Made by a program: the position numbers and the translations under genes
NCBI GenBank assembly: GCA_021775755.1
Contig: JAJFHE010000075.1
Coordinates: 62,001-126,000 of the forward strand
Source of the DNA: Hyphomicrobiales bacterium
Lineage (GTDB): Bacteria; Pseudomonadota; Alphaproteobacteria; Rhizobiales; JAJFHB01
DNA: 64,000 nucleotides
Direction: 5' to 3'
Notes under the pieces: model-generated
Seen by the model: the letters and a program-made list of their open reading frames with translations, nothing else
Databases searched by the model: none
What the model was told of the DNA's origin: nothing
In this document: positions 18,125 to 26,497 of the stretch, one piece after another
Layout: every line of letters starts with the position of its first letter
Position numbering within the stretch: position 1 is the stretch's first letter

Positions 18125-18208
18125 GGCAGGTGCGAAACTGGCGTGAGCCCGCAACCGATTGCCGAAATGAAGCTCATGACTGTGAGTGTTTGCTGAAAGA
18201 GGAAGAAA

Positions 18209-19753
18209 GTGCTGACAGGTCAAATGTTGCAGCGGTCCGCCCAGCGGTTTCCGGACAAGGCTGCCATCATATGCGGTGATAGACGGCTCAGTTACCGGGA
18301 GCTCGATGGAAGTGCCAACCAGTTGGCCAATGCGCTGCTTGATCAGGGTCTGGCGAAAGGCGCCAAGGTTGGTATGTTGAGCCGCAATCTTGCGGAGTAC
18401 GGCGTGGTGTTTTTCGGCGTGGCGCGCACCGGCTACGTGCTGACCAACATCTCGGTGCTCTACGCACCCGATGAACTCGCCTATGTCCTGGACAAGGCCG
18501 ATGTCGAAGTTTTGATCTTTGACGATGTGTTCGCCGAAAAGGTCGCATCGGTGCGCGACAGGCTGCCTGCGGTGAAAACGCTGATCGGCTTCGGTGGGGA
18601 TAGTACCTTGCCGGATGTCCACAACTTCGCGGATTTCATGTCGCGACACGCAACGCAACCGCCGGACGTTGAGCTATCCGAAAGCGATCCCTTCTGCATG
18701 ACCTATACGGGTGGCACGACCGGGCGTCCCAAGGGTGTCTTGTGCAATCATCGCGCACGTGCGGTTACCGCCCACACGGTGATGGTGGAGGAGGCCATCG
18801 ACGAACGCGATCGCGTTGGCATCGTGACGCCGATGTTTCATGTCGCCGCGCTCAACATCATGTTTCAACCCGCCATGCTTGCAGGCGCCACAACGGTGTT
18901 TCTGCCAAAGTGGGACCCGGCGGAATTCGTCGCGATGGTGGCGCGTCACGAGATGACGGCGAACTTCATGGTGCCGACCCAGGCCGCCATGTTGCTGAAT
19001 GACGAAAGCTTCGATGCGGAGGCTTTGCGGAGCTGGCGCAAGGTGAGTTTCGCCGGCGCCCCGATGCCGGATTGGGTGCAGACCGAACTGCGCAAACGCT
19101 TGCCGGAACTCGCATTGACACAGATCTACGGGCAATCGGAAATGGGAGTGATCGCGGTTCTTCGAAACTGGTACCTGCCCGAAAAACTCGGGAGCGTCGG
19201 CCGCCAACCCTATAACGTCGATGTTAGGGTGGTTGACGAGGAAGGCCGCGATGTTGCTCCAGGTGAAATCGGAGAGGTGGTGTCAAGTGGCGACAATCTG
19301 ATGATGGAGTACTACGGCGAACCGGAACAGACGGACGAGTTCTTCAAGCTGGGAGATGGCTGGGGCTGGTCAGGCGATCTGGCGACAATCGATGACGAGG
19401 GCTTCATCACGCTGATCGACAGATCGAAGGACATGATCATCTCCGGAGGTGAGAACATTTACCCGAAGGAAATCGAGGACGTCATTTACGAGCTTACGCA
19501 AGTCGCCGAATGCGCTGTCTTCGGTGTGCCCGACGACAAATGGGGCGAAGTTCCCGCGGCGTATCTGCATCTGAAACCGGGCGCGGAACTGACCGAGGAC
19601 GCGGTCACCCGGCACTGCGCGGAAAAGCTCGCCAGTTTCAAGCGCCCGCGAACCGTTCGCTTCGTCGACGATTTTCCGAAAACGCCGATCGGTAAGATCC
19701 AGAAGAATGTTTTGAAGGAAACTTTTTGGAGCGGGCGGGAAAAGAAAATCTGA
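18209..19753 (+). CDS. AMP-binding acyl-CoA ligase (class I adenylate-forming)
   Basis: 514 aa with a GTG start at 18209, preceded by GAGGA 5 bp upstream. The ATP/AMP loop is YTGGTTGRPKG near residues 169-179, then TQIYGQSEMG (A5), SGDLATIDDEGFITLIDRSKDMIISGGENIYPKEIE (A7-A8, given here as the region around residues 390-430) and the catalytic lysine in KTPIGKIQKNVLK near the C-terminus. It activates a carboxylic acid as acyl-AMP and forms the CoA thioester. The range of possible substrates (medium-chain, aryl or betaine-like acids) cannot be narrowed. It follows the MFS gene on the same strand. Confidence 0.93.
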   Translation: MLTGQMLQRSAQRFPDKAAIICGDRRLSYRELDGSANQLANALLDQGLAKGAKVGMLSRNLAEYGVVFFGVARTGYVLTNISVLYAPDELAYVLDKADVEVLIFDDVFAEKVASVRDRLPAVKTLIGFGGDSTLPDVHNFADFMSRHATQPPDVELSESDPFCMTYTGGTTGRPKGVLCNHRARAVTAHTVMVEEAIDERDRVGIVTPMFHVAALNIMFQPAMLAGATTVFLPKWDPAEFVAMVARHEMTANFMVPTQAAMLLNDESFDAEALRSWRKVSFAGAPMPDWVQTELRKRLPELALTQIYGQSEMGVIAVLRNWYLPEKLGSVGRQPYNVDVRVVDEEGRDVAPGEIGEVVSSGDNLMMEYYGEPEQTDEFFKLGDGWGWSGDLATIDDEGFITLIDRSKDMIISGGENIYPKEIEDVIYELTQVAECAVFGVPDDKWGEVPAAYLHLKPGAELTEDAVTRHCAEKLASFKRPRTVRFVDDFPKTPIGKIQKNVLKETFWSGREKKI

Positions 19754-19866
19754 AATGGCCGGTCGAGGAAGTTGCTGTCCTCACCACAGAGCCAACCGGA
19801 CGCCGCAGCGCTGCGCAATGTTTCAATAATTTAATTATCGTCATGCCCTGTCGGGAACTATGGTTT

Positions 19867-19878
19867 CGTATCGATACG
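19867..19878. promoter_or_regulatory. 12-bp perfect palindrome upstream of the secreted-protein gene
   Basis: CGTATCGATACG is self-complementary over 12 bp and ends 27 bp before the ATG at 19906. It sits in an unusually A/T-rich stretch (TTTCAATAATTTAATTATC at about 19821-19840). The position is right for an operator or for a site within the 5' leader. It could also be chance, since only one copy is seen. Confidence 0.25.
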
Positions 19879-19905
19879 GATGAAAACACGGAACGGATTC
19901 CATTT

Positions 19906-20370
19906 ATGATTTTGACCCGTAAGTATGCTGCTCTCGTTCTGACAATTGCAGTTTCGCTCGCAATTTTTGGATCCGCGAACGCGAATGCCTGGGAGTTCTC
20001 CAAAGGCGAGGAAGACTGGGGGCCATCGTGCTTTGTGACGCACACCCATTCTGACGGCGACCTTACGCTTATGAGCACAGAGGGCAATTTTAATGCTGTC
20101 GTTTTGATTTCATTGTCCAGTTATCCCGAGGACACGCAAAATGTTTCCGTTCTTTTCGAGGTGGATGAAGACGAAGAGATTGTGCTGACGGGAAGCGTCG
20201 ATGACTATTTCGGCGTGATAAGCCTGAAGATCAGCCGCGAAAACATTGAGGCCATGGCTGCGGGGAAAAATCTCAACATCCTTGTCGCCGGCGGTCCGTT
20301 GATTCCGGTCTCGCTCGATGGTTCGGGTGCCGCGATCAACAGCTTCCTGAGCTGCAGCCAAACCCGTTGA
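19906..20370 (+). CDS. Small secreted protein, possibly of the IalB-like periplasmic type
   Basis: 154 aa from the ATG at 19906; the frame is open upstream into the ligase gene but a signal peptide begins only here (ILTRKYAALVLTIAVSLAIFG, cleavage near ANA). The mature chain has two cysteines, one in GPSCFV near the start and one in FLSCSQTR at the end, likely disulfide-linked, and an acidic middle (VDEDEEIVL). The closing pattern SLDGSGAAINSFLSC recalls the C-terminus of invasion-associated-locus-B-like proteins, where a small residue-rich helix precedes the last Cys. That resemblance is weak. Base composition is lower in GC than its neighbours, which may mean acquired DNA. Confidence 0.6.
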   Translation: MILTRKYAALVLTIAVSLAIFGSANANAWEFSKGEEDWGPSCFVTHTHSDGDLTLMSTEGNFNAVVLISLSSYPEDTQNVSVLFEVDEDEEIVLTGSVDDYFGVISLKISRENIEAMAAGKNLNILVAGGPLIPVSLDGSGAAINSFLSCSQTR

Positions 20371-20627
20371 ACTCAAACACCGCCGCGATCGATCAAACAC
20401 CGTTGGCACTGCACTGGCGACAGTCTGCATTGCGTTCCTGCCGTTTCTCATCTGCCGGGCGCGTCAGGGTCGGCCATTCATACGGCTTTATGTGCTGTAG
20501 GGCGTGGTTGTCAGCGGTAGTTTTTGGGTTATAGCTACGCTGGTTGTGGCGAGGTTCTTTGTGTTCGCCTGTGGGGCCGGCGCCGCGATAATTCACCTGA
20601 TTGCCCTTGGTATTACCTGTTTTCCGC
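20371..20627. other. Convergent intergenic region without recognised gene
   Basis: 257 bp between the secreted-protein gene and the convergent cytochrome gene. Short frames here lack a ribosome-binding site and family resemblance. A T-run (GTAGTTTTTGGG, near 20516-20527) is present but without a clear stem before it, so no terminator is called. Nothing else was seen. Confidence 0.5.
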
Positions 20628-21644
20628 TCAACGGGTCCGCATTTCAGGTGGTTTGCAGGTTACCGGAGAGGCAAATGGCTCGGTACGCCTTTGCTGTGCG
20701 TCCATGAGAACGACCTCGTAGTCCATATCCCACACCTCGCTGGCAGAAAGGCCGGTGCACCAGAACATTCCCGTGCCGGTAATTGTGTTCGCGCTGCTTG
20801 TTTCTGAGACGTTGCGGCGCTCGGTGCCGCAACTGGAATCCGACGGACAAGTTCTCGGTTGCAATATGACCTGGATGGGGAATTCGGGACGGCCGCTATA
20901 GACCACCGTCAGGTCGATAGCCCTGGCACCGCTGGCAATGGTTTCTGGATACTGAAGGCTGCGGATGGAGAACTGACGTTCGGCCAGGGCGACAGAGCAG
21001 TCGCCTTCGGGCCAGGTTTCGCGGGCGTCCAGGGCATCGACCCAATCCTCAAGTGCGACGATAAACTCTTCTTTCGTAAACGGCGGCGGTTCGGGGCTTG
21101 GGCGCTCACCCCACCAGCTCGTGTTGGCGGTCATGGCGCGCGTGCCGGCAAATCCGTGCTGGATCAGCGGGTCGTCACGCGTGTGTTGAATGAGCAGATT
21201 GCCGGTGCTGTCTTCGGTTTCCCGCGTCACTCTGTTTGTAATAATCCGCGTGTTGCGAAGGCGCCGCCACAGGTCTTCGTCGCTCAGGTTCGCCCACTGG
21301 ATTTCACTGGTCGGATTGGGTTTTTGGATCCATTCGCCGCGCGCCGCGTCATGACATTGGACGCAGGTTTCAGCGCCCGCGGGCGTCGACATGGTATCGC
21401 CGAATATATCCGTCTCGGTTTGCATCATGCTGCCGGGCGGATGGGCGGTGTCCGCTTCATAGACGTTCAGTGCACCGTGGCAATTCGCACAACGCGGATG
21501 GCGAAAGACGCTGAGCATCTGATCGAATGCAACCGCAGCTCTCGCACGATCGGCTATGTTCAAATTGCAGGTATCCTCGGCCCTCGCTTCAATCGAAAGG
21601 GTTGCGATCACGACAGCCAGCACAATCGTAGCGGTGATTTTCAT
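20628..21644 (-). CDS. Periplasmic diheme cytochrome c-like protein
   Basis: 338 aa from the ATG at 21644, preceded by GAGGA 5 bp upstream. A signal peptide (MKITATIVLAVVIATLSIEA) is followed by two heme c attachment sites, CANCH at about residues 53-57 and CVQCH at about 94-98, in a HPRCANCHGALNVYE context like that of diheme proteins sometimes labelled isoquinoline-oxidoreductase-like subunits. The C-terminal ~150 residues have six or more cysteines (CPSDSSC, WCTG, VTC) and a beta-rich look, and are not recognised. It is an electron-transfer or sensor protein in the periplasm. It follows the TauD-type gene by 28 bp on the same strand, likely in one operon. Confidence 0.78.
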   Translation of the reverse strand: MKITATIVLAVVIATLSIEARAEDTCNLNIADRARAAVAFDQMLSVFRHPRCANCHGALNVYEADTAHPPGSMMQTETDIFGDTMSTPAGAETCVQCHDAARGEWIQKPNPTSEIQWANLSDEDLWRRLRNTRIITNRVTRETEDSTGNLLIQHTRDDPLIQHGFAGTRAMTANTSWWGERPSPEPPPFTKEEFIVALEDWVDALDARETWPEGDCSVALAERQFSIRSLQYPETIASGARAIDLTVVYSGRPEFPIQVILQPRTCPSDSSCGTERRNVSETSSANTITGTGMFWCTGLSASEVWDMDYEVVLMDAQQRRTEPFASPVTCKPPEMRTR

Positions 21645-21672
21645 AGGATCCTCGGTCCCGGGACCTCCCGCT

Positions 21673-22746
21673 CTAAATTCGATAGGCGCTTTCCGGCGGC
21701 CAGATGCCACCGCGTATAGCGCCGGGTTCGATGTTCCCGAACAGCACTTCGAAACTCTCCGGCAGCGCCCGGCTGTTGGGCATGGCAAGCCACAGCCGTA
21801 ACAGCATGCGCCGTTTGCCGGACGATGCATCGTCTTCGTAAGGGTCGCGTGCGTGGTACAGCACGTGATTGTTGAGAAGCTGGATATCGCCTGGCGCCAG
21901 TGTCATTTCGAAACACAATTCCCCGGCAAGTTCGGCAAGGAGGTCGAGCGCCTCGTTCTGACTGGAGCGCAGCCGGGGGAGGTCGGGATTTGTCTGCGCC
22001 GCCTCCACATAGGTGCGCGAATAGTGCGTTGCGAATTTGCCGTCCCGCTCGGTGAAGACGGGCAGCATATAATGCGCCGAAGCATCGTTCACTTCTTCGC
22101 CGAAGCGGCTGCGGGGATAATCGGTGAAGAGTTCCTCCAGAAGATCTGGCCGGCGTTCCAGCATGGCGTTGTGGATAGCGACGGCGCTGGCGATTTTGGA
22201 GTGACCGCCGATCCTGGCTTGCTGAACGCAGAGCAGGCTGACGACATCGCAACGGTCGGTATGAAATCGCAGTCCGGCATTGGAAAAGGCGCGTGCGCGT
22301 GACGACCGGAAGCCGCCAGCCGTTTCCTTGTCGTCGATGATTCCGTAATCGTTCGACTTTGTGCCTTCGTTCTCGATGCTCATGATGCGCTCGCCCTCGA
22401 GCGTCTGCGACACAGGGATGCCGACATGATCGCCGAATGAGAGATAGAACGCTTTCAACTCGTCCACCGAATGATCATTGATAGGCACGCCGCTCAGACG
22501 GAAGAGGCCAAGGCCGTTCTCAAGCTCGTCGCGGATGTCATCGCCAAGCGATGCGATACCCGGCAGCGGAAGCGTCTCGCGGTTTGCTTCGTGCCAGTTT
22601 TGTCCCGATCGCGCAAACTCGGCAATTGCGCTGCTGATTTCGCCTGCCTGGCCGGCATCGAGAACAAGTTTCCAGCGCGGCTCATCCGCCAGTGACTTCC
22701 CGGTCCATGCAAAAGGCCCTTTAAGCGGTGTGCGTTGGCGAGCCAT
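21673..22746 (-). CDS. TauD/TfdA-family Fe(II)/2-oxoglutarate dioxygenase
   Basis: 357 aa. The iron-binding facial triad can be placed: HTDRCD near residues 160-165 (HxD) and the distal His in NNHVLYHARDPY near residue 300, followed by the 2-oxoglutarate-binding arginine in RRMLLRLWLAMP. The N-terminal ~90 residues are helical, as in the clavaminate-synthase-like members. Family members hydroxylate taurine, amino acids, betaines or herbicides; the substrate here is unknown. It diverges from the thioesterase-isomerase fusion and precedes the diheme cytochrome. Confidence 0.87.
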   Translation of the reverse strand: MARQRTPLKGPFAWTGKSLADEPRWKLVLDAGQAGEISSAIAEFARSGQNWHEANRETLPLPGIASLGDDIRDELENGLGLFRLSGVPINDHSVDELKAFYLSFGDHVGIPVSQTLEGERIMSIENEGTKSNDYGIIDDKETAGGFRSSRARAFSNAGLRFHTDRCDVVSLLCVQQARIGGHSKIASAVAIHNAMLERRPDLLEELFTDYPRSRFGEEVNDASAHYMLPVFTERDGKFATHYSRTYVEAAQTNPDLPRLRSSQNEALDLLAELAGELCFEMTLAPGDIQLLNNHVLYHARDPYEDDASSGKRRMLLRLWLAMPNSRALPESFEVLFGNIEPGAIRGGIWPPESAYRI

Positions 22747-22883
22747 GGAGGCTGTCTCCCTGTGGTGGCGTATGTTAGATGACGAATTCTACGCGCGGCG
22801 GGGGCGTTGGGCAATGTGCGGCTTGAGCGCACATACCGTTTCAATGGCGGTGGCAATTTTCGGCAGGCACAGGGGAACGGCTC

Positions 22884-23885
22884 ATGAAACCGGCGCGCAT
22901 CGGCGCAACGCTCACACAAAGTTTCGAAGTGACAGCGGGCGATACGGCCGCGGCGATCGGCAATACCGGCGTCGATGTGGTGTCCACCATGACGTTGGTC
23001 AAGCTCATTGAAACGGCCTGCTACGGTGTCATCGAGGCTTGCTACGAAGACGGCGATGCAACAGTCGGCACGCACGTTGCACTCGACCATACCGGTCCTG
23101 CCTATCCCGGCCGCACGGTCGAAATTGCAGCCACGCTTAGCGGGCTTGAGGGACGGCGCTACACATTCGAGGTTGACGTGAGCCAGGACGGGCGGGCGGT
23201 GATGTCGGGTGAGCACGTGCGTGTGGTGGTCCGGTCCGAAAAGTTCTCCTCCGGGCCGGTTGCGCAGGATGGGCCGGCACCGCAGGTGGAGTTCTGGTTC
23301 GATGTGCATTCGCCGTGGTGTTATTTCGCCAGCTACCGGATCGGCAATCTGCTGCGCTCGCACGGCGGCAGCGTTATCTGGCGCCCAGTGCATTTGCCAA
23401 GGCTGATGGATCTCATCGACGGGCGCCGGCCGCTGGACGCGAACGACAACTTCGTACGCTGGTATCAGCAGGACATAAGGGATCACGCGGAGCTGCACGG
23501 ATTGCCCTTCGACCAGCACGAGAATTATCCGCTGCGCCCGGCGCGGGCCCTGCGAACGTGCCTTTACGCCGCCGAACAGGGCGAGGCCGAGATCTATGTT
23601 CAACGCCTGATGCGCGCTTACTGGTCGGAGCAGGCGGACATATCGGATGTCGCAACGCTGGCAGCCCTCGGCGTCGAGGCGGGTCTGTGCGAAGAGGGAA
23701 TCGCCGGGGCTGCAGGGGATGAGGGTTACAAGACGCAGATCATCGCGAACACCGCGGAAGCGGCGCAACGCGGGCTGTTCGGGGTGCCGGCAATGATCTT
23801 CGAGGGCAAGATTTTCTGGGGCAACGACCGGATCGACCTGCTCGACCGGTTCATCGGCCGATGGAAGGCGGATGCTACGGGCTAG
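22884..23885 (+). CDS. Fusion: FlK-like hotdog thioesterase + DsbA-family (2-hydroxychromene-2-carboxylate isomerase-like) domain
   Basis: 333 aa, start ATG 22884 with AGGGGAA upstream. Residues 1-125 form a hotdog thioesterase of the fluoroacetyl-CoA thioesterase type: T35, E43 and H69 stand at the same spacing (8 and 26) as the FlK triad Thr42, Glu50, His76. A short linker (SGPVAQDGPAPQ) leads to residues 131-333, a thioredoxin-fold protein of the kappa-GST/HCCA-isomerase class starting VEFWFDVHSPWCYFAS and ending GLFGVPAMIFEGKIFWGNDR. The first half would cleave an acyl-CoA, the second would use glutathione to isomerise or conjugate a product. No homologue with this architecture is recalled. 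The 3' end overlaps the convergent GNAT gene by 4 bp. Confidence 0.82.
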   Translation: MKPARIGATLTQSFEVTAGDTAAAIGNTGVDVVSTMTLVKLIETACYGVIEACYEDGDATVGTHVALDHTGPAYPGRTVEIAATLSGLEGRRYTFEVDVSQDGRAVMSGEHVRVVVRSEKFSSGPVAQDGPAPQVEFWFDVHSPWCYFASYRIGNLLRSHGGSVIWRPVHLPRLMDLIDGRRPLDANDNFVRWYQQDIRDHAELHGLPFDQHENYPLRPARALRTCLYAAEQGEAEIYVQRLMRAYWSEQADISDVATLAALGVEAGLCEEGIAGAAGDEGYKTQIIANTAEAAQRGLFGVPAMIFEGKIFWGNDRIDLLDRFIGRWKADATG

Positions 23886-25159
23886 CCGGCAATTGGTTCT
23901 CCGGATTCACGCGGGCGGTCGACGCGCGGACCCGCCCCGAGAAGCGCCAGCACCCGGCGCCGGTGTTCGACACTCAGGTTTTCCAGCATGGCCTTTGCAG
24001 TCGGACGCAGAAGGCCGAGCCACACCCGCGTATAGACATAACCCCACAAGGTGCGACCGTAGCAATAATCGCGCATTTCCACCGCCGTATCGGTCCATTC
24101 GGACTTGTACAGCGCCGGCGTGCCTAGAAGATCGTATTTTTCCGCACCTTGCTCAATGCACCACTCGACCATCATGGCCATCTGCACTTTGCCGGGGGAG
24201 TAATCTCGCAAGCTGCCGTCGAATGCGCCGAGATAGGCGTAGTAATGATCTCCGCGCAGAAATCCGATTTCGATTGCCGCCGGCTTTCCGCCAACCGTCA
24301 TGACGGCCGCAATGTGGTGTGCGCCCGCGGGTGTGCAGTTTCCAAGCTCACCGAGGAAGTCCTGCGTTTCGGCACCGAAGATGGTCTGGCTTTGCAGGGC
24401 ATTTTCAACAAGCCACTGCTGCTTGAGCTCAAGCGCGGTTTGAACGGCTGCGGCAAACTCCGGCCCGTCCGTGTGGACACTGAAATTCAACTCGCCGACG
24501 CCCGCGAGTTTGTTGCGGCGCCGTTTGGTGCGTTTGCGTCGCGATCTGGAGAGCGCTGAATAGTAGTCCTGCGGGGTGCGGTAGGGCGTCAGGTCGAGCA
24601 TCGAAGCGACACCGTCATTGCATGTCAGGATGTTTTGCGCCTCAAGAAAGCCATGCAACCGCGAGCCTTTCAGTGATTTCGACAGAACCATTGTGTCCCA
24701 GGTGCGCAGGGACATGAGTTCATCCCAGACCTGTCGGAAATGGCCCATGCGTTCGGCATCGGAAGTGGCCAGCGCATCGCCATACTGCAGGTGCGGTTCG
24801 GACATCCACCGCACCACCCGCAATCCGGCTTCGCGGACGATCATGAGCGGCCATACAGAGGTTAGCCTGCCGCCGGCACGGGTCGTCACAATGAGGAGTT
24901 CGGTGTTGTCGGCCTGCAGCTGGGCTTCGTGGGTTTCGAACCAGCTCCACAGCCAGGCATATGTCTGGAAGAAATTGAGTGCGGGGCCGGATTCGCGCTC
25001 CAGCGCGGTCCAGTCATGTTTCAGCGCGGCGAAATCGGCTCGCGTGGTTGCGAAGGCAAGATCGGCGTGAACAGGGCCCACATGCGCACCGGCCTTGCCC
25101 CGCACCGCATAACCGGTATCAAGGGCGGCCGCTGCTTCTCTTTCCAATATGTCACGCAT
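23882..25159 (-). CDS. CelD/BcsL-like GNAT-fold acyltransferase
   Basis: 425 aa. The N-terminal half (FATTRADFAALKHDWTALE, NFFQTYAWLWSWFE) and the C-terminal GNAT domain (AAVMTVGGKPAAIEIGFL, YYAYLGAFDGSLRDYSPGK, EKYDLLGTPALYKSEW) fit the family first labelled as involved in cellulose biosynthesis, related in fold to FemAB peptidyl transferases. A very basic segment SRRKRTKRRRNKL near residue 205-217 could bind RNA or another polyanion. No cellulose genes are close. It diverges from the aat-like gene, itself GNAT-fold, across a 370-bp region with a palindrome. Acyl donor and acceptor are unknown. Confidence 0.8.
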   Translation of the reverse strand: MRDILEREAAAALDTGYAVRGKAGAHVGPVHADLAFATTRADFAALKHDWTALERESGPALNFFQTYAWLWSWFETHEAQLQADNTELLIVTTRAGGRLTSVWPLMIVREAGLRVVRWMSEPHLQYGDALATSDAERMGHFRQVWDELMSLRTWDTMVLSKSLKGSRLHGFLEAQNILTCNDGVASMLDLTPYRTPQDYYSALSRSRRKRTKRRRNKLAGVGELNFSVHTDGPEFAAAVQTALELKQQWLVENALQSQTIFGAETQDFLGELGNCTPAGAHHIAAVMTVGGKPAAIEIGFLRGDHYYAYLGAFDGSLRDYSPGKVQMAMMVEWCIEQGAEKYDLLGTPALYKSEWTDTAVEMRDYCYGRTLWGYVYTRVWLGLLRPTAKAMLENLSVEHRRRVLALLGAGPRVDRPRESGEPIAG

Positions 25160-25529
25160 AAACGCGTACTCCGTTCGAATGGTTCGCGTATTGGACGAGC
25201 AAATCCTGTGCCAACCCCCAAGGTGATGCGCGATGCCCCGAATTCGGTGTGTTTGTGGCGGTCCGCCGCCGAAAATTCACCCTAGTATCTTCCCGTTTCG
25301 ATGCGATTAACGGCTTTGGGCCCACGCATGGTTCATTGGAATACACACGTTATGTTTTCGGTAACCTTCTTACCGGGCAGATCTCAATTATCGCGGCGAT
25401 TCACCGAATGTTCGGTGCTTCGCGATAGAGATTTTCCAATAACAGGTGATGGCTCGAGGCTTGCACGGGAGTGAGCTTTGAAGTGCGGCCCGAGACCCCG
25501 CGTCCCGTGCCAGGTGTGGAAGGATTACA
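25160..25529. promoter_or_regulatory. Divergent regulatory region between the GNAT gene and the aat-like gene
   Basis: 370 bp with no gene. It holds a layered palindrome at 25389-25427: outer arms TATCGCG (25389-25395) and CGCGATA (25421-25427), inner arms CACCGAA (25402-25408) and TTCGGTG (25411-25417) around a TG centre. The stretch left of it (about 25270-25400) is relatively A/T-rich, as expected for promoters. The hairpin lies about 100 bp ahead of the aat-like ATG and could be an operator or a leader structure. No clear -35/-10 pair was identified. Confidence 0.45.
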
Positions 25530-26495
25530 ATGGCTCACGTCGATCAGAACGCGACCACTGCAATTGGCGGATCAAAGCCCGAGGGTGCGGCAGGCATTGC
25601 CGCGGCGCCGCAGGCGGAAACGGCAGCCGAGTGGATGCACCGGACGGCCATGGGTGTTGCATGGGCGCTGAAACCCGAGCGGCTCGCCGGCGTACTGCCC
25701 ACGGCCTATGTGGTATTTCGTCATCTTCTGGAAGCTCCCGTTGCCGGAGCATTGCCGGATCCTGGACGCGCATTGCGGGCACCGGACGGGCTTGTTGGCA
25801 TCTGCGATGAGTTGACGCCGGAGATTGCTCTTAAAGCCTATGCCAGTGGGCTGTATCCGTGGTCGCATATCGGGCCGCAGAAATGGTGGTCGCCGGAGCA
25901 GCGTTCAACGCTGTTCTTCGACAATTACCGCATCGAGAAGAACCTTCGCCGGTTGCTGCGCCAGAAAAAACTCACGGTCACTTTCGACCGCGATTTCGAA
26001 GGGGTGATGACCGCCTGCGCCGAACCGCGCCCGGACCGTATCCACATCACCTGGATTTCTCCGCAGATCATCGACGTTTTTACTCGGCTGCACGGCCTTG
26101 GCCATGCGCATTCGGTTGAGGTTTGGGATGAAGAGGGCGCGCTTGTCGGCGGTGCCTACGGTCTCGCGATCGGCAAAGTCTTTTTCACCGAATCGCAGTT
26201 CTTCAGAAAGCGCGATGCTTCCAAGGTCGGTTTCGCGGTGCTCAATCAGCACCTTCAGAAATGGGGATTTGCCGCCAATGACGGCAAGTTCCACACAGGG
26301 CACCTGGGCAGTCTCGGGTTTTTCGAGATCGGCCGATCGGAGCACATTTCCATTGTCGAACGTTTTGGTGGCGACCTGAAACCGGGACGCTGGCAGGTCG
26401 ACCCGGAACTCGATGCCGCACAGTGGCAGCCGGGTGAAAGCGAAGGTCTCGGCGAGCACGATGTGCGCGGGACACAAGAAAAACACGGAGAATAG
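25530..26495 (+). CDS. aat: Leucyl/phenylalanyl-tRNA--protein transferase-like protein (Aat family, altered active site)
   Basis: 321 aa, about 80 longer than usual, with an N-terminal extension (residues 1-90). Aat blocks are clear: AYASGLYPWSHIGPQKWWSP, RIHITWISPQIIDVFTRLH, GHAHSVEVWD, LVGGAYGLAIGKVFFTES and GHLGSLGF. Canonical enzymes move Leu or Phe from tRNA to N-terminal Arg/Lys of proteins for ClpS-ClpAP degradation. Here the active-site triplet normally D-x-Q (Asp186/Gln188 in E. coli, from memory) reads D251-G-K253, and ESMF reads ESQF. Activity or substrate may therefore differ. The start ATG has AAGGA about 5 bp upstream. The next gene begins 2 bp after its stop, so the two are one operon. 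Confidence 0.8.
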   Translation: MAHVDQNATTAIGGSKPEGAAGIAAAPQAETAAEWMHRTAMGVAWALKPERLAGVLPTAYVVFRHLLEAPVAGALPDPGRALRAPDGLVGICDELTPEIALKAYASGLYPWSHIGPQKWWSPEQRSTLFFDNYRIEKNLRRLLRQKKLTVTFDRDFEGVMTACAEPRPDRIHITWISPQIIDVFTRLHGLGHAHSVEVWDEEGALVGGAYGLAIGKVFFTESQFFRKRDASKVGFAVLNQHLQKWGFAANDGKFHTGHLGSLGFFEIGRSEHISIVERFGGDLKPGRWQVDPELDAAQWQPGESEGLGEHDVRGTQEKHGE

Positions 26496-26497
26496 GC

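Noticed and set aside
22494-23768. 424-codon minus-strand frame over the TauD start and the fusion gene
   Set aside because: Covers two divergent genes with good motifs; the translation is low-complexity.
23882-25159. Cellulose synthesis locus
   Set aside because: The CelD label is historical; no bcs genes are in the window.
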